From Neelides folsomi (Eukaryota; Arthropoda; Collembola; Neelipleona; Neelidae): 44,752 nucleotides of DNA. The notes under the pieces are model-generated. The model was given only the letters and a program-made list of their open reading frames with translations, was not told the DNA's origin and ran no database searches. The position numbers and the translations under genes are program-made. Where the stretch lies: positions 1 through 44,752 of the forward strand of contig JAQGBZ010000464.1 in the NCBI GenBank assembly GCA_034687125.1, read 5' to 3'. Below are positions 11,801 to 25,600 of this stretch, in pieces; the stretch's first letter is position 1, and each line of letters begins with the position of its first letter.

Positions 11801-12670
11801 AGATAAAAAAGCTCGACGTTGGACCTGTGGGAATTCCTTGCATTCCTCCCTCCATCGATTTTACTCATTTACTCAACCACTCTCAATCAAATGGGATGGA
11901 AAAGATGTGGAAGATATAAATTTCAATACTGTGGGTTTTCACACTAAAAATAGTTCGATTGATCTCAAATTAATAAATAATCTGTGATCAATATCAATGC
12001 AGCTCGTCAAATTCAATTCTCATAATGGAAACTAAACCCGAGTCTTTTCTTTACTCTGTAAATGATTATACCCTTTATTGGCCTTTTATACATAAAATAT
12101 ATTATTTATGCATTAGAATGAAAACTTATGTTTTATAATAAGAGCTCCGTGTCCGTGTTGAACTTGAACTTTGGAAGAAAGTAGTTTTATGTGATTTAGG
12201 AATTTGAATATAAAAGTACGTTCTAAAAGCAATGCAGTAAATGTAATTTCTTTAATATTTCTGAAAATTCCGACTGCATTTGGTTAATTGAAATTGAAAT
12301 ATTAATGCATTGAGTGCATAGAATCCTTCAAATGAAGCTAATGGAGAACAGTAATGCGTTTGGGCTAATCATCATACTTATGAACGAAGGTCTCATTAAC
12401 TAGAGAGAAACTTAATTAATTTATAATGCAACTGAAGCCTTCTGTATTATAAATATCAAATAGCTTAAATACAGATAGATAGGATATTCATAGATAGATT
12501 ATCTATATGCAACGTAATGTATAGATTTAAGAGAAAGTCTGAAATTGATTTTGACATATCATGACATGAACATTATGTAATGGGAAATGAAAAAGATATT
12601 TTTTAATACTTAGAAGTTCAACTGCACATTTGTTTCTCTTATTGACATTCGACATGAAATCTCTACATAC

Positions 12671-12734
12671 ATAAGTATCGTATTAAATATGGTATTCAGA
12701 TGCATCTAAACATAATACCATAAGTATCGTATTA
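12671..12734 (+). repeat. Direct repeat of a 15-mer
   Basis: ATAAGTATCGTATTA occurs at 12671-12685 and again at 12720-12734. It is the sort of short local duplication common in AT-rich non-coding DNA, and no function is suggested. Confidence 0.6.
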
Positions 12735-15700
12735 TGTTGTATACAAATGCATAGATTTATTCCATATAAAATGTGAGATTTTATTAAGAATAAACTTGAA
12801 TTACTTTAAATTAAATTAGGAGTTTAAAGAAATTCTCATAAAAAGTGTTATATAACAAGATCATGGTGGAAAGGGCGGATAATAAATTGGTTTAATTTTG
12901 CAATCCATCTTGGACACATCGAGTTTAAGACGGCTGTTTAATATAAAAACTAATTTCGACCTCTTTAACTTCGCTCACTGCACATGTAGTTAAATACAAA
13001 CACTGATGGAGTTTTTATTAAAAAATCGAGCCACGATCTCCTTCTATAGGTACATAACGTATGTATTTTTATGGTGCATAATAGTCTAGTCGAATGGGAA
13101 TACCTAGTTATAAAAGGGAAGCTTTTAGATTTCACTGGATGGCGGGAAGTATCTCACTTTGATGAGTTTTAAGCAACTTCCACTCAAAATGTATTTACGT
13201 AGTTATAAACGGAGTTAGAGGCAAATGGTTGGGTACATATTGACTTTGTTCCACACATCCTCAGACACGACCTTAACATTCTTGGCCTCGAACTTGAATT
13301 GATTTGAGATTTAAATCTTGTTGAAGTGCAGTGAACGGAAAAGAGTTGAAGCTTTTATTGCTTTCTTCCTTCTATTTGTTTACATGAGGGGGAATTTATA
13401 ATTTCCTTCTTTTTATCTCTCCCAAATACATCAATTCCTCGTTTAAACACTTAAACCAAAATTCAACTCACTCAAAAAAAGTTATAGAATTACTTACACA
13501 TAAACCTTACAACTTATGTATCAAATACTCATCCTCATCTGTGCTGTTTCAAAATATTTATTTTAAATACCATTACAAATACAATAAATAAACTGTAAAA
13601 CCATTAAATAAATAAGCTAAAATAAATCAAATGTCAAATTACTCAAACGACATATAACTGATTGAGATATTTAATATATAATAAAGATATTTAATATATT
13701 GAAATATTTTATATTGATAAAGTAAAATAATTTAAAGTAGGTAATTGAGGAATTGGCAAACTAATTTAATTCATAATTTAAAAAAGAAAGTTGGCAATAA
13801 GAAATACATTGAATGAGTGTGACTCCGAATTTAGGCCACATTATTACATCATGCGTCAGAGTAAAAGGAAATAAACCGACTCGGAGAACATTTTGTATGC
13901 ATGAATGTGTGAGTGTGAACATTGTGAACGTGTGAGTAAAGGGCAAAATGCACACATCATAGGAAATGTCGTCTCTTTGTCTTAAGCCTACTACGATAAT
14001 AGAATTACCCATCATATAATACCCACTCTACCGTATTACAATGTGACACTCGCACATTAAAAGTATCAAATTAAATCCTATCTAAATATGTATAAGAATG
14101 GTTTGCGTGGGTTGTAATGTCCTGTAAGGAGAACTTTACCTTTTTCTTATAAGAGAGCCAAAATCCCCAAATATATCACATTGCGAAATATGTGGGAGAA
14201 TACTTTTAAATTATACTTATAGGCAACAGTGATTCCTATATGATGCAATATGCTCCCGAATCATTTTCACATGGCAGGATATAGTTTAGAAGGAAAGAAT
14301 GAAAGAGATAAGGCAGTCGGCATTCTCTGCAGTGACTCACCCTGCAGATTCCACATCAATGGACCTTTCTCCGTATGGGAAAACTAAAGGTCAATATACA
14401 GAGCACAAGTTGTCAACTTTATTATTCCTTTTCTCTTCCTAATGGCTTCATAGACGATTGATTTATAATTCATGTGATGTGAGACACGGCGTTTTCCCCA
14501 CTTCAAAAGTTTATTTATTGCAATTCCGCGCCCACCCACGCGACAGAAATCCATTCGGAAATCAAATACTTATTGTGTTATATATACAAATATAAATATA
14601 TAAGTTCTTATTATTCTATGTATACTTATGTATGGTACACCTATTTATATTAACACATAGGAGATAAATATATAAAACAATAATGTGGGATTTAATAGCG
14701 TGGCATGGGGGCGGGTGAGTGTGTGAAAAGTATATCAATTTTCAATTTGGATCTTCCACCTCTTTCCACTGACCACGCCACGGCAATCTCATTCATAAAC
14801 TCAGGAATTCCTGTGGAGTCTTGGACGTGGATTTATTTGAATTTGGACTATGAATTGAGAATTTATTGCAATTTCCGAATTTCCCAACTTTTAATAATTT
14901 ACTGTCCTTCTTTATATAATTGAATTGTTTATAAATCTTGTAATAATTCTATTAAATCAGTGATAGATTAATTGTTGAACAATTGGGGAGCAATATCCTT
15001 AATGGCATTTTGATATAATATTATAGATGGAGAATTAATACTATAGAAGGTTGGGAATTGTTAAGTAGAATAATAATAAATTTTCATTGTTTGACAATGA
15101 GAGGTTGCAGTAAATATGGGTGTCAATTATACCGGGTATAATAACTCTCCTAATGGGCTTAACTCAATAAATGTCAATTAATGGTAATATATAGAATATA
15201 TTTATGTAAAATTGCTATATTTTATCATAGCCTATTTGATCATTTTATCATAGGTAAGTTCAATTGTTTAAATACAATTTACCTTGTAGGTAATATTTAA
15301 TATGAATTAAATGTTTGAATAGTTTGGTTAGATTTATAAAGAAAGGTGCTTAGGAATTTCTCTACTTTCATCAACCAGAAGGCCCCAATGATCCCCCTTG
15401 TCTTCTATTTGTAGTTGAATTAAAAGGGGGGTTTCTGGTTTTCAATCTTCTTCTTCTGTGTTGTCTGACGGCTTTTGTTCCTCTTTCTATTAATGAGTCA
15501 ACTGCCACTTATAAGGCGCAGTAGCTACCCCATATACCCCAAATGCCAAGAAGAGGAATAAAGCTGTCAGGGAGAATTGGGGAAAATCTAATTAATGAAC
15601 ATCTCTGTTCTTAAGCTTCCCACAACTCCAACACGTTGCTTTACTTAATTTTACAAAAAATGTTAGAATAAAATATTTCAAAATGATTTTTTATTTCTCT

Positions 15701-15812
15701 TATTTTTAACATTTATAACTTTAATTAACAATTATAAACCTTTTAATTATTACTCAAATGAGCCATTTATAACATTTTATTTATTTTTCATATTTAATCC
15801 AACATTCAATTA

Positions 15813-15860
15813 TTTGTTCTACTACATACGTATTGTACATATATTATATAGTAGAACAAA
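15813..15860. repeat. Inverted repeat, 12-bp arms
   Basis: TTTGTTCTACTA at 15813-15824 is matched by its reverse complement at 15849-15860. The stem can be extended by four more positions with one mismatch. It lies in the gene-poor region and could be a foldback remnant. Confidence 0.6.
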
Positions 15861-18293
15861 CTAATAATATAAGTATAATATAAACTAATATAAGTATTTA
15901 TGTTATACACAATGATAAAGTGAAGGAGTATTTGTCAGCTTTACCACGATTTTCTCATTAACTCAACTGTGGTTCTAAACAAATTTCTTATTCCATAAGG
16001 AATATGAAAATAAAATAATTTGTAAATATTCAAATTCATCGTTTCGTATTCCAAAAGAGTGAAATCTCACTCTGTTGATCATGAAATTGGGATCGGAAGA
16101 AACCTTTAGGGAATTTTCACAATCCCTTTTCCGCATATGAACTGGAATATTTCGGAAACGAAAGAGGCTTCTTAATCCCAATTCAAAAAGTTGTAGCGGA
16201 AGGCCTCGTGTGAAATTACCACAAAAGTTGGTGAGATGAATTCCCTCTTGTTATGACTGAATTTTGAAGTCTTCTCACGAGCGGGGAAAGCAAGATCATA
16301 AATTCAAAAGAGACAATTTACAACTCCTTTCAAATTTACTCTAACACACTTCCAATGTGACACACTTGCCACTACACCCAAGCCTTGACATTCTCCAAAC
16401 ACTTATTTAAACACCATTGATAAGTTTTATTGACCTCCCTCATGACGTCATTTCAATATATGATTCAATGTTATTTCTTTCAAACACGAAAGTTTATATT
16501 GCTATATTTTAAAAATATATATGGTACATTATATCATAGAATACATTATACCAAGTATGTACTTACGCAGGTAGGATATTTTTCTAGTTTGAAATAAAAA
16601 TATTATATTTCTTTATGAAAATCTCACAGAAAAATGGTTCTACGGGTCTATTTACCATTAATAAGTTAATTTCCGTCGATCAAACAACCCAATTATGGGG
16701 AAACTCTTTTGTACTGTCTGGATCTGGGGTTGGCTTTCTCTTGAATCCCCTTAAGGGAGGAAAAAATAGGAAATGGTTCTTCCAATCTTCTAGAAATCAA
16801 CGATCCCTCCGAAACCGGAAATTTGAAAAAATGCAGTCAAAGCTCTAATTATCTCAATTCCATCTTTACAATGTAATTGATCTACTGACTGAGAGTGAAC
16901 ACAATAAAATTGTATTTTTTACCTACCAGTTATATCCATACAACCATTGCGAGTTAATTATTTGTTTTCAGTGTTGATATAAATGCTAAAAATTTTTCTT
17001 AACCATTTTATAACATATTATTAAATGGTTTTAATTGAAAGAGAGAAATTGTTCACATTATTTAGCCTATGTAAATATATAAGATAGTTAATGGAGAACC
17101 TGGGGCTTAAAGTGAAAATTAAGGAAGTGAAACTGAGAATCTTGGAAGAGGAAAGCTGCATTGCTCCTGGCTTTTTAGCCTGATTCAATGGGAGGGATCC
17201 GGGAGTTTCGGGTTCGTCAGTTTTGAAATTCTCCTTTGGCCCCATCGGGTTCTTGCACTTGATGCGTGGGCGGACTCTGGAGATTCTTCTCTCCTTCCAT
17301 CTACTCTAAAATTGAATAATTTGAACCAAGGAATTTAAAATTCTATAACTTATCAACTATAAAAATAAAAATTTATGGAACGCTAAATAATACAACCAAC
17401 TCTGCTACTGTTCATTTATATATAAAAAATTAAGATAAATATATATATTTAATGTAGAGTACTACAATATGCAATATAAATAAGTATTTAAGAACTGTTA
17501 TCTTATAATATAAGTAATAAACATGAATAATTTTCACTAAACATTTCATGGAAAATTGCTCGACTTCATAAAGGCTTTGTTTATTGTTATTTGCAGTGTC
17601 TCAACTCCTGATATATGTATGGATTAGTTTGTCACAGAAAAGTTATTTAACAGAAGGGTCAAGTACATATAGAATCAAATTAAATTATCCATTCAGTAGA
17701 AAAAACTGGGCGGAATTCCGAGATGGCAAATGAAGAGATCCTTTGAAAAATCCCTCTTACTTAAACCAAGCATTAATTTTCCATACTTAATGACCTATAG
17801 TGGAACTCGGGATTAAAGAACCACCAAGAACTTATTAATACCCAGGGGTTAATAAGGTCAATGAAGTTAAACCTCAGATTATATACATTTTACCTCTTGG
17901 GGTTCCTTGAGCTTTTCATTCCACATTTCCATTTCTTGATCCTTTAAATCTTCAACTGCACTTATGTAAGAATCTTCATTTCAACATTCAGAGAATCCAG
18001 ACGTTTAACATTTGGAATTATTGGGATAAGCACAAGTTGCTCTAAAGATCAACATAAACGTTCAACTTCACTGTTGCGTAATTCCAAAGTGCATTCAGCA
18101 AATCACTGTGGTTTACTTTCATTTAAATGGCGCTCACCGGAAAATGGGGATAAGATAAAGATAAAATGATACGGGAAATTCTGGAAGAAAAACACACGGA
18201 AGGAATAAAAACAGCTTTGAATATTATAACAAAATTGTTGAGTGCATATTTTACTATACATACTATACGTATATGTAAGATACATATCTTACT

Positions 18294-18315
18294 TTTATAT
18301 ATATATATTATATAA
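18294..18315. repeat. AT microsatellite
   Basis: A short run of alternating T and A (TATATATATATAT with flanking TTATATAA) forms a simple repeat in the gene-poor region. Nothing further can be said. Confidence 0.5.
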
Positions 18316-19132
18316 TGTACAAAGGAGCTTTGAGGATTTAATATTTTCGATATACTGTATACGATATATTTGGCATATCAAGTTTATACAAACATAACAA
18401 ACTTAGATATATTCTAGCGAACTCAGAACATGGGTATTTTTCATATAGTTAAAAGAGCATTTAAGGGATATTTCGTATTGTTTGGGTATTACAAACTTAG
18501 TAAACTCTAGTAAGAGTTTCAGGATTTGAGCCTTTGTGTTGATAAAGGGGTTTAAAAGGAATGTTTTGGTTTAAGGAAGATTAGCATCAGAATAACGCGA
18601 GACGATTAGCAATGAAGGAGAAACACTCAACGGCCACTTTCACCCATCAAGAGTGAAAAATGAAGAAAAGGAATATCAAAAGAGATTCACTTCACGACTC
18701 CCCAAAATCTTAATTTACAAACCCAAAATCCAAAATGCGTAGATTTTTGACTTTCTAATTTATAACCAAAATGGTGGTTTTGACAAGATATCAAAATTTG
18801 TGAAAAATTTATTAAAGTACAGATTTGATGCCAGAATGTCTGACTTTAAGAATAAATGATAATTGAGATTTATATAGTTCAAGATAATGTTAATTTTGAG
18901 GTTTGAAGGCATTTGAATTACTTGAAGGATTTCACTTTAAAAGAAAGTTCCATTGAACTCAATGTAATTCTTTCCTTAATACTTTTCCATTTCCTCATAG
19001 TGCATTGGAGTTTAAAGGCTTATAAAGTTATATCTTTCATTGTATGGCTGTGTTAAAGTCGTAAGTTTCAAAGAATGGGCGGTGAGCGCAACTCGGTTTT
19101 CTATGAAGCTCCGGGGAAGTTAAAGGACTTTA

Positions 19133-19174
19133 AACGGTTGGCTCTTCCGTCCCCACACTTTGCCTCCAACCGTT
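19133..19174. promoter_or_regulatory. Inverted repeat upstream of neuropeptide receptor
   Basis: AACGGTTGG at 19133-19141 and its reverse complement CCAACCGTT at 19166-19174 flank a relatively GC-rich 24-nt spacer, about 430 bp upstream of the receptor ATG. Two opposed AACGGTT cores resemble MYB-type binding sites (AACNG). This is a pattern match only. Confidence 0.3.
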
Positions 19175-19488
19175 CATTGAAACAATACAAAAGTTTAAAC
19201 TCTTACTTTTTCTTCACCATTCCATAAGTTAATTTGTGGGAAGAGTTTGAAGAATTTTCCTCAAATTTTCTTTAAATCTTTATAAAGTTCATTTAATTAA
19301 AAGTTTAAAAATTCATTAAAATAGCATTGAAAAATTGCAGACTTCTTAATTACTTTAAGAATAAAAGTTTTTAATTGAAAGTAAATGAACCTAATGCATC
19401 TCAATTATTTTATCTGGAAAAATTAAATTATCATCATTTAACTTTATTTTATTAGTTAAATCGAATTTATTAAATTTAAAATGCCAAC

Positions 19489-19513
19489 TTTCCGATTTTA
19501 ATAAAATCGGAAA
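19489..19513. promoter_or_regulatory. Near-perfect palindrome just upstream of receptor start
   Basis: TTTCCGATTTTA (19489-19500), one A, then the exact reverse complement (19502-19513). It lies 87 nt before the receptor ATG at 19601, so it is either a dimeric protein-binding site near the promoter or a 10-bp stem with a five-nt loop in the 5' UTR. Confidence 0.4.
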
Positions 19514-19600
19514 TAAAATAAAATATTTAAATTAATGAGGTGATTAAAAAGAAATATTATAGTTAAAAGAAAAGAATTGAAAGAAAACACAAAGTTGATC

Positions 19601-22600
19601 ATGGAAGAACTCGAGTTTGTGAATGAGATATTTGACGTTTCGGGTAACTCAACCGAGTTCCTTGACATAGACGATTACCTTGAGCGATATTTGGGACCTA
19701 AACATTTGCCATTCATAACTCTCATTCCCATAACTGTCATTTACACGCTCATCTTCCTCACGGGAGTCTTCGGGAACGGAACAACTATCGTTGTCATTCT
19801 CACCAACCAGTATATGCAAACTGCGACCAATTACTATTTATTCAACTTGGCTCTCTCAGACATGGCGACTCTCGTTGTTGGTTCGTAATTTTAAATGACA
19901 TTATCTTCTTAAAGTAAATAATATTATTTCATACAAAATAATGAGTTTATTGGAAAATGGTTTTTTAGCATTTTATAGAGCTTTAAGTTAAGCATTTAAC
20001 ATGTTAATACTAATTTTTTTAAATTCTGGCAGTTTATAGTGCCTATATAGTATTTTTACAATTTATTGGATACTAACTTAGTATTTATTATCTGATTTAT
20101 CTGAAACACCTAGTATTATTGGCACATTAAAGCGGAAATCAAAAAGAATTAGCAATGTTTGCAAATATAATTAATTTCGCAATGGTTCATGAAGAGTTGA
20201 AGAGACAAATTGGCATAGAGGTTAGGGTTCCTCACCCGCTCAAGTAAAAATAAACCTCATAAAGCAAATTGAGCCCGCTAATGTGCAAGTCAAGTTTTGA
20301 GTCAACTTGGAACTTCCGTAGTTCCAACTATGTTTTTTCCTCCTTCATTTCGCTACGTGGCGAAAAGCGAAATGAAATGAATGTCATTTATTCCATTTTG
20401 ACACCATGAGATATTTAATGCGCTTCTTTTTAACATTAGTACGCGACATTTTAATGTATTTTGTACTTTACCTCCCTTTGTAAAATATTGTGCAAAAGGC
20501 AGAGTGGACCTGACATTTTTATTTCGCTTTATTTTTATTGGGGGCAGATGGGCCCAAATGTGCTTTTATTATTACTTCATTTACTTGATACTCCTTTATA
20601 GGGAAAATCCCATTTCAACTTCTCGAGTTGACATGAAAACAAATAATGTTGAAAGGGAATAAAAATGTTTGAAGTTTGTTTAATCCTATATCATGGCTCA
20701 AAATATAATCCTTCATTTGTTCATCCCATTATCTTTATTTTCCTCATAAACTCATAATGCGGATATTTATGTTGATGTCATATTTGCTTATTTTTCATTA
20801 TGATATAAATTGTGGATTTTAAAATGTCTTCTAAAGGATTATTAAGCCTCGCGGCTTCAAGTGTACATTCAAACATCCCATTATAAAAATATATAAGTAA
20901 TATTTAATAAAATATCAGTTTATTATTTATATGTAAAACAAAATTGAATTATATATTGGGTTGATCTTTGATCATGAGTGTTAATATTAAATATGAATAT
21001 AAAAAGAATTTATAATTGAAAGCTTTTAAAATTTCCGCCTGATGAACATGAATCAATGTTTTAATAATTTATGGCGAAAGTTATGGACGTCATTTTATGA
21101 TGAAGGAAATGCAAATTTTGTTTTGGTTTCGAAATAGCTTTTATTTTATACATATTTAAGTCTTTGCTTTGATTAAGTTGAAATTATGTATTGAGGCTAT
21201 TTGATTAATTTATGAATTAATTAACCCAGTTCATTACATTTTATTCAATATTCTATAAGCATAAGCGAGCCAAAGAAAGATTAATAAGAAGAAAAAGTCT
21301 TTGGAAAATATAAAAATTATAATAAAAGCTTAAAGGATCAAATTATGAGTGAAAGTCGTTTGTATGAGAAATCTCAGATTTGAATTTCACTCAAGAGGGA
21401 AATTCATCATTGTCAAAATTTCAATTTTACAATGCACATTTATGAAATCAAAATGAAATGTTAAGTGGGCGGTTAAAAATGATTTTGTATAAAATATGCC
21501 ATCAATTTCTCATCATTGCGCATTCGAAAATTTAAATCCACCAAGAACGATAACTTGTAATAAACAAACCCTGTCGTTTTTAGTTTATAAAAATACACAC
21601 AAAATTTACATAGTTTGGCTATTCTTAACAGTGTTTTAAAATAACCACCTTATCTGTTATATCTCAATGTCTTAAATAATTGAATTTTGAACAATTATTA
21701 ATGATCTAATTATTTTTAGTTCTTATATCTTGAACTTGAACAATTTGGAGTTGCGAGTTGCATTCAAGAAAGTTGCATCAGCTTTGTAAAGTTACGTAGT
21801 TCGTATAGTAGGATAAAGAGACCGAACTTCAATGATGTAACGGATTTGATGCATTGGGGATTTGAACATAGTTGGTCCAACAATTTATTTGTGTAATTAT
21901 TTTCGTGAGAAATTCTCCATATTGTTCCAATCCCGATTGTTTATTAATTTATGTTCAAATAATGGCAAATTTATGAACCAACTTAAATCAAATGAAATTG
22001 ACAGACTAAATATCCTGTACTTAAACGGAATTCATAAATTCATGAAAGCTTAGATAATAAATTGATTTCATATAACGTTGGTTTGTTTTTGTTTACCATA
22101 CACCATAGTACTTATTATACTTATTATCATACACCATAGTACTTATTATACTTATTATATGAGATATGACTCTTGTGACCTTTACATATTTAATATTCTA
22201 TAAAGATTTAAAAATAAATTAAAAATAATAAAAATAAATACAAATATTGAAGAACATTTTCATTTTACATATTAAAATAAAATGAAGGAAATTCTTAAAA
22301 AGTATTGAACTTTTTTTGTCTAGACTAAATGAATAAAAGAATTTGTATGGGCAAAAAAGGCCAATAACTTTGATTCCTATTAATTGAAAGGGGAAAATTA
22401 AGTATGTATAGAAATTTCGCCTATCGCAAATATCAATTTGGCCTAATGAGATAATAAAATATACAAAGGAGGATCGAATGAAATGAGGAAGCTTAAGCGA
22501 TCACTTGACCCGTGAAGCTCGTCAATGAAACCTCTTCGCTTTCAAACATAATCGCCCATTTACCATATGTACTCACGTATTCAAATTCCCCATCAACTTC

Positions 22601-25600
22601 TATTATATTACACGAGGGAAATTCATTTATGAAATTGAGAATAATCAGACCAAATTTACATTAACAATGAGGAAATTTATGCAAACAATTAATGAACCCT
22701 ACGTCTAATGACTATTACTAAATTGTCCAATAAATACAAAAAATGACTATAAATTGTAAGCCATATGGAACTATCCATAGCACTGGTTAGAATAAGAAAG
22801 TTAACATTATTTAGATAGGACTTTATATCGGAGTAGTTTCCCCATATTTCATTGAGTTGAATATCCCAATTGAATTACCTGCCTGCTTTCTCTAATTATT
22901 TTATCGTGTTGAAATAAGATGAATGAAAGAGGCCACATCGTGTCAATTACACTTCCTTAATCATTTATTCACAACTTCGTCAACCAATTTGTTATAGTTA
23001 TAAATGATATATAACTACCATATAACTTTATATATTTATGTAGTTATCAGCTATAAAATAATCGAAATCGAAGGTATAAGGTATATGAGGATATGATTTA
23101 TACGAAGTGACTTTCTCCTTAAGATTTCCCCCATAATTCACTTTATCATTTGTAAAGATCATTTACTCCGGAAATTAAATTATAGGAGGAAAATGAAATT
23201 AACGCCGTTTTCAATTGTGGTCATTTTAAAGCTTTTGAGAAATGTCAAGTTGAATTATTCCTCCTTTAAAACCATTTAATTAAATGAAAATTCTTTCCCT
23301 CATTTTTCTCTAGGGTTTATAAATGCGTTTTGAAGTGGGTAATTCGATCCAAAATTTCTCACATAATAAAATTTAGTTTCCTCTTTGAGTAGAGGAGAAA
23401 ACGATTTTTCCTTTCCTACACATATATACCATATACATACTACATACTACACTTATCAAAATTTTCTAAATCTCATTTCTACATATTCTACTTACATACA
23501 CGTATTAACATAGTTCTTCTATTTATTGTAGTAAGCGGAAGTATTTATTCACATGTTCAATTACATCAATATTTATTTACATTTCAATATGTCATGTTTT
23601 TACATAAAAATAATTAAATATGAATTAATTCGAAAAGATTAAACACATTATTTCATTTCTTTTTGTCCTTATTAATATAAAAGATCCAAAAAATGACCAC
23701 CCCAATTGTAAAAAGGATAGTAAAAATAATGGAAATACTATAATACCACATCCTGCACTTTTTGACTCTTTTCATTTCTTCCATTCTTTGTTCATTATTC
23801 TGTGCCATCATTGGGAACGTACCATTTCCCTGAACTCCATCGTTGTACATGGAACGTTGTAAGTAGGATCAAATCCATTTCTAGGGCCTTCTGAATTTAC
23901 TTCTGGTTTATTATCCTTGTTTTTACTACGAGAGGGAGGATGCGACGGCTCGTCTTCATCTTTCGGATAAGCATCCGCTCCTCCCAAAAGTCGCGGGTTT
24001 TGCTCAATGATAAGCCTCGTGTGCTGTGATTGAGATGGTCCCTTTCCAAATTTTGAATCTGTTGGTGAAACAGAAGCTGAATTCATTCTTTATTACGACG
24101 AAGCTTCTGTTAAATTGTGATATTGATAACTTATAGGCATACGGATTGTGAAAGACTTTTTTAAATATTTTGTTACATAACGAGTTTATCCGCAGTTTAA
24201 CTATTTTGAATAAAATTCCAATCGGATGGCTCACTTTCAGGAAAGTCATTGTCCTTTTATTTTTTATTGACCCCCAAAATAGATTTAGTCAGAACATGAT
24301 TTCTATAGTTAATTTTTAGCCCCATTTACATAAAGATTGTCATTAAATTATAGTTTTTATAATGAAGATAATCGTATGTAATATGTATAAATATCGTGAA
24401 TGCAATATAATCTAATGCTGCCTGTTACATATCGTTATACTTACTTGTATAATTTGATACGAGTTTATTATCCATTTACTTGAAAAAATTCAAGACGGAT
24501 CATTACTTTCATTGAATTGGATAAAAGATTTCATAAATACAAATATAGGCTATAAAATATCACGTATAAATAAATGGCAAAAGGAAATATGAGATGGGAA
24601 ATGTATAGAAAAATATCAGGTTGTCTTTTTGATAGGCTGTCTACCTTGTCTTGTAAGTAGTACTTGAAATAATATTAAATTTTAGATTTTATTGACATTC
24701 TCAGTTCTCAGACTCCTTTCGGCTGAAAGAACTCCAAAGCTCATTCAATTTTATAAAGATCGTATTATATAAGTTTTGGGAATTAATTGACCATTCAATT
24801 CCTTTTAACAATTTCTTTTTTTCTCCGTTGACAAATGGAGAATCAGATAGAATTTCTTTGAAGAAATTTTAACAAATCTTGTACTGATAGGATCTCGATA
24901 ATATAAAATATTATTTTATATAAAAATTGTTTTTATTCATTCATAAATTTATTCTACTTATAAAAATATTCTTAAAAAGCTCTATTTTATAAAGAAACTT
25001 TCTATACTCCTTTTAGAATTTTTCACAATTGGGGATTTGGGTTCTTTTGGTTGAATTTGGTAAAAGTCCAAAAGGAAAGTTTGAACGATAATGAGGGTTG
25101 GATTTTTCAATGGTGGATTTATAGCCCACTTTAATCTCCCATTTAATCTTCATCCTCCTCCGATACATTTCTATTAACTTTGAGTATAATCATCGTTTTG
25201 TTTTCATTCATTTGAACTCAATGGCTCTGGCGTCCTTTTTCCAGTATTCCAAAGACCCCTTTAATGTATCGAGTGATTTAAATGGTTGAGTGGAAAGTAA
25301 AGGCCAAGGCGTAGAAGCGTGAGGAGGAAAATGAATGGGGCTTTCCTAAAAGAAAAGGGGACAAATGAGGGCAAAAGAGTTTATCAGGGCCGATTGAGAC
25401 GAATTTCTTTTTTCACTCCCTCGAATTCCACTTGGAGAGGTGAAGATTGCGACTAATCTCCCATTCAACACTTTTCCTTATCCAATAACTCTACGTCAAT
25501 CTAACTTCCCAGTACACTAACTATGCTTTTACTAATGGATTATATGGAATATCGACTTTAGGATTAATGATCCTTATACTTTACACCCGGAATTTTATTA

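Larger units (their letters stand above)
8846..19600. other. Gene-poor 10.7-kb region
   Basis: I find no supportable gene. The open frames of 60-97 codons here (for example 11501-11794, 11712-11987, 13761-14015, 16615-16848) lack motifs, splice-consistent neighbours or family resemblance. What can be seen is AT-rich microsatellite-like sequence (for example 10780-10870 and 18294-18315), a repeated 15-mer near 12671 and 12720, a hairpin at 15813-15860, a CRE octamer at 16443-16450, and a 14-nt GC-rich element occurring twice (11727-11740 and 17263-17276). The right part is the upstream region of the neuropeptide receptor and probably contains its promoter and possibly non-coding first exons. 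Confidence 0.45.

Noticed and set aside
11501..11987. Overlapping open frames on both strands (97 and 91 codons)
   Set aside because: No motif, no splice-consistent neighbours, and both strands open over the same GC-richer patch; chance frames are the simpler explanation.
13761..14015. 84-codon minus-strand frame
   Set aside because: No family resemblance or exon context; composition looks non-coding.
16615..16848. 77-codon plus-strand frame
   Set aside because: Isolated, no recognisable domain, and no splice sites giving continuation.
22081..22170. CRISPR-like or satellite array
   Set aside because: Only two directly adjacent copies with no spacers; a simple tandem duplication in a eukaryotic intron.
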